64,000 nucleotides of DNA from CAWELS01 sp964468205 (GTDB taxonomy: Bacteria; Acidobacteriota; Terriglobia; Bryobacterales; Bryobacteraceae): contig CAYXVG010000030.1 in NCBI GenBank assembly GCA_964468205.1, positions 1-64,000 of the forward strand. Direction: 5' to 3'. Made by a program: the position numbers and the translations under genes. Below the pieces are notes generated by a model. That model was not told where the DNA came from, ran no database searches, and was given only the letters and a program-made list of their open reading frames with translations. This document shows positions 49,746 through 58,805 of this stretch, piece after piece (within the stretch, counting starts at the first letter, position 1; every line of letters starts with the position of its first letter).

Positions 49746-50417
49746 TTGTACAAGGACCTGCGCATCACCGTTATCATTCCCTGCCTGAATGAGGAACAGG
49801 GTGTCGAACAAGTGTTGCGGCGGATGCCCGAGTTCGTCGACGAACGAATCGTCGTGGACAACGGCTCGACGGATCGCACCTCGGAAGTGGCCCGCTCCCT
49901 CGGCGCCGTGGTGATTCGCGAGGAGGTTCGCGGCTATGGACGCGCTTACAAGAAAGGCTTCGCAACCGCCACCGGAGATATTATCGTTACGCTCGACGGC
50001 GATCACTCCTACCCGCCCGACGCTATCTCGTACCTGTTGGAGGCGTTCCTCCACCTGGAAGTGGATTTCCTGAACGCTTCCCGGTTTCCGGTCCGGGACC
50101 CCCGGGCGATGAGTCTCAAGCACAAGTTCGGCAACTTTGTCCTATCGCTGGCGATGTCCTTGCTGTATTTTCGCTGGGTGCGGGATTCGCAGTCGGGAAT
50201 GTGGGTCTTCCGGCGATCGATTCTTGACCGCATGCGGCTGGAATCCGACGGTATGGCTTTCTCCGAGGAGATCAAGATCGAGGCCATCCGCAACCGCGGC
50301 GTGCGCTTCGAGGAGATCTCAATACAGTATTCGTCCCGTCTGGGAGAGATAAAGCTCAACCCTTGGCGGGACGGATTCTACAACCTTTGGTTCTTACTGC
50401 AAAAACGCTTTCGCTAG
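49746..50417 (+). CDS. Family 2 glycosyltransferase (polyprenyl-phosphate sugar type)
   Basis: This ~223-residue GT2 protein starts at the TTG at 49746 (an in-frame upstream start would add a poorly supported 36-residue extension). Motifs are ITVIIPCLNEEQGVEQVLRRMP, VDNGSTDRTSEVA, GYGRAYKKGFATATGDIIVTLDGDHSYPP with the DxD (DGD), and a C-terminal FEEISIQYSSRLGEIKLNPWRDGF. It matches dolichyl/undecaprenyl-phosphate mannosyltransferase-like enzymes. First gene of the sugar cluster. Confidence 0.85.
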   Translation: MYKDLRITVIIPCLNEEQGVEQVLRRMPEFVDERIVVDNGSTDRTSEVARSLGAVVIREEVRGYGRAYKKGFATATGDIIVTLDGDHSYPPDAISYLLEAFLHLEVDFLNASRFPVRDPRAMSLKHKFGNFVLSLAMSLLYFRWVRDSQSGMWVFRRSILDRMRLESDGMAFSEEIKIEAIRNRGVRFEEISIQYSSRLGEIKLNPWRDGFYNLWFLLQKRFR

Positions 50418-50502
50418 CTGGTGCAAGTCGCTGAGCCTGCGGCCCTTGGGTAGAAGCCTGGACGTGCTAACCTGAGGTCGTGGCCGCGCGCCTCCCCGCC
50501 CC

Positions 50503-51483
50503 ATGGCCCAGGTAACCGCAGTGATTCCAACATACAATCAGAAGGAGCTTCTGGTCAGCGCCCTCCGCGTTCTTAAACGCCAGACACTGCGGCCGGAGAA
50601 CGTAATCGTCGTGGATGACGGCTCCACCGACGACTCGGCGGCAGCCGCGGCGGAATCGGGAGCAGTTGTACTCAGCAACGTTTCAAACAAGGGCTTTGCC
50701 GCGGCTGTGAATCTCGGGGTGAGCCGCGCCGAAACCGAGTACGTCGCCGTCCTCAACAACGATGTCGAACTCGCGCCGGACTGGTTGGAGACACTGGTGG
50801 CGGAGCTGGAGTCGTCCGGCCGCTGGTTTGCCACCGGAAAAACTCTCCGGCGGGAAGACCCGGAAGTGCTCGATGGCACTTGCGACGCCATGTCGAAAGC
50901 TGGCTGCGCCTGGCGATGTGGCGAGGGAAGGCAAGACGGTCCCCTTTGGTCAGTGCCGTTCGATATCCGGATGGCGTCCTTCACGGCGATTGTATTCCGG
51001 AAACGCCTTTTTGAGCGGATCGGACCGCTCGACGAGAGGTTTGAGTCCTATCTCGAAGACGTCGATTTCGGAGTGCGGTGTGCTATCGCGGGGCTGGGCG
51101 GACGCTACGTACCGGCGGCGGCGGCGTGGCACCAGGGCAGCGCGACACTCGGCGCCTGGGGTCCGCGAAAGGTACGGCTCATCTCGCGCAATCAGGTGCT
51201 CCTGGTGGCAAAGCATTTCCCGCCATCGTGGTTCTGGCGGCTTGGCTGGCATGTCTTTGTGGGCCAGACCCTGTGGGGACTGGTGGCCGCCCGCCACGGG
51301 GCCTGGTTTTCCTGGTGTCGCGGGAAATGGGATGGCTGGCGCCTTTACCGGAGTATTCGTCGCACGGCCGCGCCTGATCGCGGTTTCACCGGCGTACTCG
51401 AAGAAGGGGAAGAATTGATTCGCCGGCTCCAGAAACAAACCGGCGCCGACCCTTACTGGCGTCTCTACTTCGCGCTCACATGA
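50503..51483 (+). CDS. Family 2 glycosyltransferase
   Basis: This 326-residue GT2 protein (GT-A fold) has AVIPTYNQKELLVSALRVLKRQ, VVDDGSTDDS, GFAAAVNLGVSRAETEYVAVLNNDVELAPDWL (donor-binding NNDVE) and FESYLEDVDFGVRC, the catalytic-side ED. The C-terminal helices and basic residues suggest membrane association. ATG 50503. Its stop overlaps the next gene's start by four bases (ATGA), so the two are translationally coupled. Sugar specificity is unknown. Confidence 0.87.
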   Translation: MAQVTAVIPTYNQKELLVSALRVLKRQTLRPENVIVVDDGSTDDSAAAAAESGAVVLSNVSNKGFAAAVNLGVSRAETEYVAVLNNDVELAPDWLETLVAELESSGRWFATGKTLRREDPEVLDGTCDAMSKAGCAWRCGEGRQDGPLWSVPFDIRMASFTAIVFRKRLFERIGPLDERFESYLEDVDFGVRCAIAGLGGRYVPAAAAWHQGSATLGAWGPRKVRLISRNQVLLVAKHFPPSWFWRLGWHVFVGQTLWGLVAARHGAWFSWCRGKWDGWRLYRSIRRTAAPDRGFTGVLEEGEELIRRLQKQTGADPYWRLYFALT

Positions 51484-52439
51484 ATCCCGGCATTGTCATC
51501 GTCACTCACAACTCTGCAGAGGTGATCGGCCGGTGTCTCGATGCCGCCCTGCGGTACCCCGCCGACATTGTCGTGATCGATAACGCATCTTCCGATGCCA
51601 CCGCTGAAACAGTTTCCCGTTACAGCGGGGTTCGTTTCATTGCCAATGCTCAGAACGCGGGATTTGCCGCGGCGGTGAATCAGGGAATGTACGCGCTCGA
51701 GAACAACCTGGTACTACTCCTGAATCCGGACGCGTTTCTCGAGACGCCGCTTGACAATCTGGTGGCGGCTCTCTCCAAACCCAACGTCGCCGCGGCGGCG
51801 GGACTCCTTGTCGGTGAGACCGGCGCGCCGCAGCGCGGCTTCACGCTCCGAAGGTTTCCAACTCCGGCCGCGCTGTCTTTTGAAGCGCTCGGCTGGAACC
51901 GCTTGTGGCCCGGGAATCCTGTCAACCGGCGCTACCGATGTGCCGACCTTGATCTCTCAAAGAGGTCCGACGCGGAGCAGCCACCCGCGGCGTTTCTCAT
52001 GCTTCGGCGGGACGTGTGGCGGGAGCTCGGCGGGTTCAATGAAGCTTTCCATCCGCTGTGGTTCGAGGACGTGGACTACCTCCGGCGCCTGGCGGACTCC
52101 GGCTATCGGGTTCGCTATGAACCGAGTGTGCGCGCGAGACACGGCGGCGGTCATTCCATTGCGAAGCTAAGTGCAGGATGCCGCGCTGTTTATTGGTATG
52201 GTAGCCTGCTAAAGTACGCGTCCACGCATTTCAGCCCCCTTGGTTGCAGGTTCGTCTGCGCCTCGGTCGCGCTTGCAGCGGTTCCTCGGATGGCCGTGAG
52301 CGCGGTGCTCGAACGGAGCCTGAAACCCCTTCGCGTGTACGCGACAGTGTTCCGTTTAGCTGGAGGTGTGTTGCTCTCGGGCCGGACGCCAGGCGCCGGG
52401 AGGAGTGGCCGGCCGGGCACTCAAGGGAACTTAGGGTGA
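51480..52439 (+). CDS. Family 2 glycosyltransferase (WbbL/rhamnosyltransferase-like)
   Basis: This 319-residue GT2 protein starts in the ATGA overlap with the previous gene. Motifs are IVIVTHNSAEVIGRCLDAAL, DNASSDATAETV, GFAAAVNQGMYALENNLVLLLNPDAFL (NPD donor site) and FHPLWFEDVDYLRRL. The C-terminal ~50 residues are hydrophobic then Gly/Arg-rich. The look is that of rhamnosyltransferases of O-antigen or cell-wall polysaccharide synthesis. Confidence 0.87.
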   Translation: MNPGIVIVTHNSAEVIGRCLDAALRYPADIVVIDNASSDATAETVSRYSGVRFIANAQNAGFAAAVNQGMYALENNLVLLLNPDAFLETPLDNLVAALSKPNVAAAAGLLVGETGAPQRGFTLRRFPTPAALSFEALGWNRLWPGNPVNRRYRCADLDLSKRSDAEQPPAAFLMLRRDVWRELGGFNEAFHPLWFEDVDYLRRLADSGYRVRYEPSVRARHGGGHSIAKLSAGCRAVYWYGSLLKYASTHFSPLGCRFVCASVALAAVPRMAVSAVLERSLKPLRVYATVFRLAGGVLLSGRTPGAGRSGRPGTQGNLG

Positions 52440-52470
52440 ATTGCTGAAACAAAAAGTCAGGTTCTCCTGA

Positions 52471-53520
52471 ATGTCTTACGACGATCTCGTATCAGTCACG
52501 ATAGTGACCTATAATAGCGGGCGCTTCATTAAGCGCTGTCTCGACTCGGTGCTCGAACAACGGTACCCCAACCTCGAGGTAATCGTTGTCGATAACGCAT
52601 CCACGGACGGCACGCTGGATATCCTCGAGCAATTCGTCGGCCGCTGCCAGATCATCTACAACGAGGAGAACATCGGCTTCGCCGCTGCTCAGAATCAAGC
52701 GATCAGCATGGCTGGGGGCAATTGGATTCTCACCTTGAACCCGGACGTTCTGCTCATGCCGAACTTCATCGCTTCCCTGGTGGAGGCCGGCTACGTCGAT
52801 CGCAAGGTCGGTACCGTCTGCGGCAAACTTCTGACGCTGACTCCTGATTTCGACATTCCCGAAAAGCCTCGAGTCGACTCCACCGGCATTTACTTCAATC
52901 CGATGCTTCGTCACCTTGATCGCGGCAGCCGGAAGATTGACAACGGCCATTACCTCAATATCGAATATGTGTTCGGCGCCACCGCGGCCGCCGCGCTCTA
53001 TCGCCGCGAAATGATTGAGGACGTGCTTGTGCAGGGCGAGTTCTTCGACCCTGATTTCTTCGTCTACCGCGAAGACGCCGACGTCGCCTGGAGGGCCCAG
53101 TTGATGGGCTGGCGCTGCATCTTCACGCCCCGGGCATGCGGCTACCACGTCCGGAAGGTGCTGCCGGGGAATCGCCGCGCCCTGCCGGCCGAGATCAACA
53201 TGCATTCGGTGAAGAACCGTTTTCTAATGCGGCTCAAGAATATGACCGGCGACCTCTACCGCCGGAACTGGTTGTCAATCACGCTCCGCGACATAATGGT
53301 CTTCGGCTGGTGCTTGTTGTGGGAACACACCTCGCTCAAGGCATTCTGGTACCTTGCAACGAACTATAACCGGGTGCTGGCAAAGCGAAAGGAGATCATG
53401 CGGCGCAGACGGGCGAGCGATGCTTACCTCTCCTCATGGTTCGACTACGAACCAATGAGCCGGCCCGCACCCAAACCCTCGGCGCGGCTGCACGCCCGGG
53501 TGCGCGCCGCTCGCGGTTGA
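52471..53520 (+). CDS. Family 2 glycosyltransferase
   Basis: This 349-residue GT2 protein starts at ATG 52471, preceded by GTTCTCCTGA with no strong ribosome site. Motifs are SVTIVTYNSGRFIKRCLDSVLEQ, VDNASTDGTLDILEQF, IGFAAAQNQAI and TLNPDVLLMPNF for the donor, and FVYREDADVAWRAQLMGWRC. The C-terminal end has hydrophobic and basic stretches. Its last base is shared with the next start (TGATG). Confidence 0.88.
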   Translation: MSYDDLVSVTIVTYNSGRFIKRCLDSVLEQRYPNLEVIVVDNASTDGTLDILEQFVGRCQIIYNEENIGFAAAQNQAISMAGGNWILTLNPDVLLMPNFIASLVEAGYVDRKVGTVCGKLLTLTPDFDIPEKPRVDSTGIYFNPMLRHLDRGSRKIDNGHYLNIEYVFGATAAAALYRREMIEDVLVQGEFFDPDFFVYREDADVAWRAQLMGWRCIFTPRACGYHVRKVLPGNRRALPAEINMHSVKNRFLMRLKNMTGDLYRRNWLSITLRDIMVFGWCLLWEHTSLKAFWYLATNYNRVLAKRKEIMRRRRASDAYLSSWFDYEPMSRPAPKPSARLHARVRAARG

Positions 53521-54608
53521 TGAAGCTGTCGATCCTCGGCACCCGCGGCATTCCCGCCCGCTACGGCGGCTTCGAAACGTTTGCCGAGGAGCTCACTCGG
53601 CGCCTCGTGGCGCGAGGTCATCAGGTCAGCGTGTACTGCCGGCAGCGCCACACCGAGGCAACCTACCTCGGCGCTACCCTGTACTATCTACCCACCCTGC
53701 GTCATAAGTACATGGATACCGTGATCCACACCTTTCTATCCACGCTCCATCTCCTGTTCCATAGGCATGACGCGGTGCTCTACTGTAACGCCGCCAATGC
53801 TTTGTTCACCCTGGCGCCGCGAGCCGCGGGCATGCCGGTTGCGCTGAACGTAGACGGGCTCGAACGGAAACGGAAGAAATGGAACTGGGCCGGGCGCGCC
53901 TGGTATCGACTCTCCGAGCGGCTCTCCACCGTCTTCCCAAACGTGGTGGTTTCAGACGCTCTCCGCATTCAGGAGTACTACCGGCAACGCTACGGGAAGC
54001 AGACCGTGTTCATCCCTTACGGCGCCGAAACCGGACGCGTCGAGACTAGCCGCTCGCTCGATGAACTCCGCCTTGAACGTGGGCGCTATTTCCTCTATGT
54101 CAGCCGGATGGAGCCGGAGAACAACGCCCTTTTGGTGCGCCAGGCGTTCGAGCAGGTCGACACCTCCATGAAGCTCGCTCTCATTGGCGACGCACCATAT
54201 TCGCGCCAGTATATCCAGGCGGTCCGGGATACGAGGGACCCGCGAATCGTGATACCTGGCGCTATCTACGGCCGCGGTTATCGGGAACTCACATCACACT
54301 GTTTCGCCTACGTGCACGCTACGGAAGTGGGCGGTACACACCCTGCGCTGATTGAGGCTATGGGCCGCGGCGCTCTCACGTTGTATCTGCGTACGGAAGA
54401 AAACGAGGAGGTGGCTGGAGGCGCCGGCATCGCCTTCGATCACGGCGATTTGGCCGGCAAGATGCGGCTTGTGCTGGCGCTGAGCAATGAAGCACGAGAG
54501 GAGTGGCGTCGGCGCGCGGAAAACCGCGTCCGCGAGCGCTATAGCTGGGACGCTGTCACGAGTCAGTACGAGTCCCTGCTGCTCGCTCTGGCGCGCGGCG
54601 AAACATGA
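53520..54608 (+). CDS. Family 1/4 glycosyltransferase with DUF1972 N-terminus
   Basis: This 362-residue protein starts at ATG 53520, overlapping the previous TGA by one base. The N-terminal domain (KLSILGTRGIPARYGGFETFAEELTRRLVARGHQVSVYCR) is the DUF1972 domain of rhamnosyl-type transferases. The C-terminal GT-B domain has RYFLYVSRMEPENNALLVRQAF and HATEVGGTHPALIEAMGRGALTLYL. The EVGGTHPALIEAM block carries the donor-phosphate site. It fits an O-antigen or exopolysaccharide assembly role with the GT2 genes before it. Confidence 0.88.
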   Translation: MKLSILGTRGIPARYGGFETFAEELTRRLVARGHQVSVYCRQRHTEATYLGATLYYLPTLRHKYMDTVIHTFLSTLHLLFHRHDAVLYCNAANALFTLAPRAAGMPVALNVDGLERKRKKWNWAGRAWYRLSERLSTVFPNVVVSDALRIQEYYRQRYGKQTVFIPYGAETGRVETSRSLDELRLERGRYFLYVSRMEPENNALLVRQAFEQVDTSMKLALIGDAPYSRQYIQAVRDTRDPRIVIPGAIYGRGYRELTSHCFAYVHATEVGGTHPALIEAMGRGALTLYLRTEENEEVAGGAGIAFDHGDLAGKMRLVLALSNEAREEWRRRAENRVRERYSWDAVTSQYESLLLALARGET

Positions 54609-54611
54609 AGC

Positions 54612-55742
54612 ATGAGTAGAGTTCCGTATCGATCCTGGGTGGAGGTATCCCGCAGGCGCATTGCCGCGAATTTTCGCGCTATCCGCGAGTTAGTTGGCCC
54701 TCGGATCGAGGTGATGCCGGTGGTAAAGGCGGATGCTTACCGCCACGGCGCCGTCGAGGTGTCTCGTGTGCTGCAAACGGCTGGCTCACGCTGGCTCGCC
54801 GTAAGTAGCGTTGAAGAGGGCGTTTCGCTGCGGGAAGCCGGAATCACCACTCGCATCCTGGTAATGGCGGACTTCCTCCCGTGGGAACGAGAAACGCTCG
54901 TTGAACACCGCCTCACGCCTGCCGTGCACTCGCTAGCCGGTCTGCGGGATCTCGACAGGCTCTGCGTCCAGCGGGGCACGAGTCTCCCGTTTCACCTCAA
55001 AGTGGACAGCGGGATGGGCCGCCTCGGCATCCGCAACACGCCCGCGGAGATTATCGAGGCGATAAATTCCGCGCCACACACACGCTTTGAGGGTTTGATG
55101 ACGCATCTTGCCTCGGCGGCGCTCTACGACAGTGGGCAGACAGATGAACAAATCGCTTGTTACCGGGAACTCGCTGCGGGTCTTAAGGACGCCGGGCTGG
55201 AACCTCGGTACCGTCACCTTGCAGCGACTATCCCCGTCGCATACGGGAGGCGGGAGGCATGGGGTAACATGGTGCGGCCCGGACATGCAATCTATGGCTA
55301 TGTCTCTCCAGTGAAAGGTATGAATCCGCCGAGACTCTTAAAGGTCGAGCCCGCGCTCGAGTGGAAAGCCGCCATTCTCGAGGTGAAGGAGATTCCGGCT
55401 GGGGCTCCCGTCGGATATGGGGCAATCTTCCGGGCCACCCGGCGGACCCGCGTCGGGGTCCTCTCCGTCGGCTACGCCGATGGCTTGCCTCACCGCCTGA
55501 CAAACCGGGGCCGGGTGCTCGCCGGAGGCGCTTCCGCCCCCATCCTCGGAGCTGTCTCCATGGATCTGACCACTGTGGATCTGACCGACGCTCCTCAGTT
55601 GTGCCCTGGCGACTCCGTCACATTGCTCGGCTGCCAGGACGCAGTTAGCATCGACGCGCAAGAGATAGCGAAAACTGCGGGTACAATTTCCTACAACGTA
55701 CTTTGTGGCATCAGTGCGAGGGTAAAGCGTCTGTATTTGTAA
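54612..55742 (+). CDS. alr: Alanine racemase
   Basis: Alr interconverts L- and D-alanine for peptidoglycan, using pyridoxal phosphate. The 376-residue protein has the PLP lysine at K39 (VVKADAYRHGA), where the consensus reads VKANAYGHG, the MVRPGHAIYGY block, the catalytic Tyr in VGYGAIFRATRRTR (~residue 268) and SMDLTTVDLTD. It lies three bases downstream of the glycosyltransferase gene, suggesting co-transcription. The PLP-loop changes (Asn to Asp, Gly to Arg) are unusual but do not remove the catalytic Lys. Confidence 0.92.
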   Translation: MSRVPYRSWVEVSRRRIAANFRAIRELVGPRIEVMPVVKADAYRHGAVEVSRVLQTAGSRWLAVSSVEEGVSLREAGITTRILVMADFLPWERETLVEHRLTPAVHSLAGLRDLDRLCVQRGTSLPFHLKVDSGMGRLGIRNTPAEIIEAINSAPHTRFEGLMTHLASAALYDSGQTDEQIACYRELAAGLKDAGLEPRYRHLAATIPVAYGRREAWGNMVRPGHAIYGYVSPVKGMNPPRLLKVEPALEWKAAILEVKEIPAGAPVGYGAIFRATRRTRVGVLSVGYADGLPHRLTNRGRVLAGGASAPILGAVSMDLTTVDLTDAPQLCPGDSVTLLGCQDAVSIDAQEIAKTAGTISYNVLCGISARVKRLYL

Positions 55743-56070
55743 CTATGACGAGTGTGCCCGTAACCCAAAGAAACACCTTGGTTTTGCCTTTTCGCCGCCC
55801 AAATAACTACAAGTTTAGTATTCTAACCTTAAGTTCCAAGTAACTGATTGCAAAAGCGTTACAGAAAGTCTCGTTTTCGTCTCTTGTTGCCGCCAATCTG
55901 TGATAGACTGATTTACCACAAGCGACTGTCCGGCAGTTAGCGCACCGCTTGTTTCGGACTGCTCACCCGTCGATTCCAGCCGAATCGAATAAAGGGAAAA
56001 TAGAGTTATCCACAGTCTGTGGATAATCTGTGGGAGACTTGTGCGCCGCTGATCACTGATTGCGATTGAG
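55743..56070. other. Probable origin region upstream of dnaA
   Basis: This 328-bp intergenic stretch is AT-rich at ~55795-55865 (AAATAACTACAAGTTTAGTA and following), as expected for a DNA-unwinding element. It contains two perfect DnaA boxes (56006-56026) and a weaker box-like TTTACCACA at 55912. No gene fits. Without a genome-wide skew, assigning it as oriC remains inference; it is also compatible with a dnaA autoregulatory region. Confidence 0.55.
56006..56026. promoter_or_regulatory. Inverted pair of perfect DnaA boxes
   Basis: TTATCCACA (56006-56014) and its reverse complement TGTGGATAA (56018-56026) are separated by GTC. Both match the E. coli-type consensus TTATNCACA. They lie 45 bases upstream of dnaA and could serve replication initiation, autoregulation of dnaA, or both. 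Confidence 0.85.
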
Positions 56071-57387
56071 ATGAATGTGTGGGAGCAGATTAAGGAACGG
56101 TTGGCGCCAAAGCTTACCGTGGAAGCCTACCGTAACTGGCTGGAAAAGACTTCGCTGGCAGGGCTGGAAGAACACTCGATCCGCGTGTTCGTCCCGGACG
56201 AGTCGACGCGTGAATGGGTTAAGGAGGAGTATTCCGAGAAGATTAGTGCGGCGATTCAGGAACTTCGGCTTCCTTACACTACCGTGGTATTTGAAGTTAG
56301 CCCCTTAAAAGGTACCGAGGTGGAACTACAGACAAATGGGTACCGTGAACAGGAATTGTTCGCGCCGGCCGAGACCCAGCTAAATCCCAAGTTTACTTTC
56401 GAGTCGTTCGTCGTTGGCTCCTGTAATCAATTCGCTCATGCCGCCGCGAAAGCAGTGGCGACGCTGCCAACACGAACTTACAATCCCCTATTTATCTACG
56501 GGGGAACGGGAATGGGGAAAACTCACCTGATGCATGCCATCGGGCAGAGCATGATGCGTACGTTCTCAGGCATGCGGATCGTCTATACAACAAGCGAACG
56601 TTTCATGAATCAGCTCATCCGCTGCATCCGCACGGATAAGATGGCGTTGTTCCACCAGCACTATCGTCAGGCCGACATCTTATTAGTCGACGACATCCAC
56701 ATCCTGGCCAACAAGGAGCGGACTCAGGAAGAGTTCTTTCACACATTCAACGAGTTGTACGATCACCAGAAGCAGCTCGTTATCTCCAGCGACTCTCCCC
56801 CGAAAGACACCCCCGGGCTTGTAGAACGGCTTCGCTCCCGCTTCGAATGGGGGTTGATGGTCGACATGCAACCGCCCGACCTTGAGACAAAGATGGCAAT
56901 TCTTGATCGGAAGGCCGAGTTGGAGGGCATCGATCTCCCGGAAGATGTTAGGGTCTTTGTTGCCACAAAGACGCGCTCCAGTGTGCGGGAACTCGAGGGA
57001 GCGCTGGTCAAGCTGATCGCTTATTCCTCGGTCACCGGGGAGGAGATCAACCTCGCTATGGCGCGGCAAACGCTGCGTCATCTGGGTGTCTCCCACGAGA
57101 AGCGCATCACCATTGAAGCCATTATTCGCAAGGTAGCAGAGCGGTTCGACCTCCAGGCCGGCCAGATCAAACAGCGGAGTAACGCGAGGAAGATCGCTTA
57201 TCCTCGCCAGATAGCAATGTATCTGGCCAAGGAACTGACTCCATCCTCCCTGCCCGAGATCGGCCGGGCATTCGCCGGGAAACACCACACGACTGTTCTG
57301 CACTCAATTCAGAAGATTGACAAGCTGCGGCACAAGGATCCAGATTTGAACAGGATGATCCACAGTCTAATCGATTCATTAAATTAG
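56071..57387 (+). CDS. dnaA: Chromosomal replication initiator protein DnaA
   Basis: This 438-residue protein has the DnaA domain order: an N-terminal helical domain (MNVWEQIKERLAPKL), the AAA+ domain with Walker A GGTGMGKTHL near residue 148 and Walker B LLVDDIHIL, and the C-terminal duplex-DNA-binding domain ending in GRAFAGKHHTTVLHSIQKI. The signature there reads GKHHTTV where most DnaA proteins have GRDHTTV. The start ATG 56071 follows the DnaA-box region. Length is close to the family norm. Confidence 0.95.
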   Translation: MNVWEQIKERLAPKLTVEAYRNWLEKTSLAGLEEHSIRVFVPDESTREWVKEEYSEKISAAIQELRLPYTTVVFEVSPLKGTEVELQTNGYREQELFAPAETQLNPKFTFESFVVGSCNQFAHAAAKAVATLPTRTYNPLFIYGGTGMGKTHLMHAIGQSMMRTFSGMRIVYTTSERFMNQLIRCIRTDKMALFHQHYRQADILLVDDIHILANKERTQEEFFHTFNELYDHQKQLVISSDSPPKDTPGLVERLRSRFEWGLMVDMQPPDLETKMAILDRKAELEGIDLPEDVRVFVATKTRSSVRELEGALVKLIAYSSVTGEEINLAMARQTLRHLGVSHEKRITIEAIIRKVAERFDLQAGQIKQRSNARKIAYPRQIAMYLAKELTPSSLPEIGRAFAGKHHTTVLHSIQKIDKLRHKDPDLNRMIHSLIDSLN

Positions 57388-57518
57388 ACTTATGAAGTTT
57401 TCAACATGCTTGGTGTTGCGTGTCCGAATCAAAGCTGTGAACAGCAGCCCGGTAGCTGGTTCATCCATGAGAAACGACCTGGAAATCCTCATACACAAGA
57501 GCAAAGAAGCCCTTGATT

Positions 57519-57527
57519 TGGTATACT
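57519..57527 (+). promoter_or_regulatory. Extended -10 promoter before dnaN
   Basis: TGGTATACT, an extended -10 (TGn followed by TATACT), lies ~100 bases before the dnaN ATG at 57630, in the 242-bp gap after dnaA. No matching -35. It suggests dnaN has its own promoter as well as read-through from dnaA. Confidence 0.4.
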
Positions 57528-57629
57528 TTAGAGAGAATTCAACATTTCAACAGCCCCTATGATTTCTGACTACTCTCTTAGAGGTTGTTAAGAGTACACC
57601 GGAGAAGTGAATAGAGGAGACGGATCAAG

Positions 57630-58745
57630 ATGGAATTCACGGTGAACAAAGCGGACCTCGTGAGGGAACTGAGCCTCTCGCAAGGGGTGGTCGAGAAGAA
57701 AACTACGATTCCCATCTTGTCCAATGTCCTGATCGAAGCGGCCGGAGATCGAATCGGGCTAACGGCGACGGACCTGGAATTGGGTATTAGATGTTCTTGT
57801 CCGGCCGCCGTCAAGAAGGAGGGTGCGGGGACTATCCCGGCCCGCAGGCTGCTGGACTACGTGCGCTTGTTGCCCGATGCCGCGATCAATATTAAGTTTG
57901 CGGATAATCATTGGGCCAATTTGTTATGCGGCCGGTCGCGGACCCGGATTGCCGGAATGTCACGCGAAAGCTTCCCCGAGTTGCCGGAGCAGGGTGAAAA
58001 GATCGCCGAGATACCGTTCGCGAAACTGGCGAAGCTGATAACGCGAACGATCTTTGCAATTTCTGCGGAGGAGTCGCGGTTCACTTTGAATGGGGCGTTG
58101 TTGCAGGTGAAGCCGGACCGGGTGATTATGGTGGCTACGGACGGGCACCGTCTTGCGCTTGCCGAGGAGCCCGTGGACTTTGGCGATGCTCAGCCTGCAT
58201 ACCGGGTTTTGGTATCGAAAAAGGCGATGGCCGAACTCCTGAAGCTGGCGCCCGAGAGCGAGACAGATGCCTCGGTCGAGTTCTCGGGTGACGAGAATCA
58301 CATTTTCTTCCGTTCCGGTGACAGGCTCCTCCTCAGCCGGAAGCTTACAGGTAACTTCCCGGATTATGAGCGGGTGTTGCCACAGGAACAACCACATAGC
58401 GTAACTCTTTCCCGCGAAGAGATGAGGGGCACCATCGACCGCGTAGCCCAGTTCTCCGATGAGCGGTCTCATGCAATTCGAATGAAGTTCGCGCCGGGCG
58501 AGCTGCACCTTCACTCAGCACTTTCCGACACGGGCGAAACGGAAGAATCTCTTCCTGTCACTTATGATGGGCCAACGGTCGAAGTTGGCTTCAATGCTCA
58601 ATACGTTGGTGAGTTTCTCCGTGTCCTGAATGAGGAAGAAGTTTCGCTGAGCTTCCGTGATGCTGGGAGCGCGGGTGAGTTGCGTCCGGGCGGCGATCAA
58701 GCCGGTGGTAGCTATCGCTATGTTGTGATGCCGATGCGGATCTAG
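57630..58745 (+). CDS. dnaN: DNA polymerase III beta sliding clamp
   Basis: DnaN forms the ring clamp that tethers polymerase III to DNA. The 371-residue protein has the three-domain clamp pattern: MEFTVNKADLVRELSLSQGVVEKKTTIPILSNVL, IGLTATDLELGIRCSC, FTLNGALLQVKPDRVIMVATDGHRLAL and the C-terminal YRYVVMPMRI. Length is normal. ATG 57630 has an upstream GGAG site. It is followed after 60 bases by gyrB, with no recF in between. Confidence 0.95.
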   Translation: MEFTVNKADLVRELSLSQGVVEKKTTIPILSNVLIEAAGDRIGLTATDLELGIRCSCPAAVKKEGAGTIPARRLLDYVRLLPDAAINIKFADNHWANLLCGRSRTRIAGMSRESFPELPEQGEKIAEIPFAKLAKLITRTIFAISAEESRFTLNGALLQVKPDRVIMVATDGHRLALAEEPVDFGDAQPAYRVLVSKKAMAELLKLAPESETDASVEFSGDENHIFFRSGDRLLLSRKLTGNFPDYERVLPQEQPHSVTLSREEMRGTIDRVAQFSDERSHAIRMKFAPGELHLHSALSDTGETEESLPVTYDGPTVEVGFNAQYVGEFLRVLNEEEVSLSFRDAGSAGELRPGGDQAGGSYRYVVMPMRI

Positions 58746-58805
58746 GCGCCGCCGCGCGAGAGAGATGATCCAGACAATAGCTCTACCGAAGTGAATAGGA
58801 ACTTA

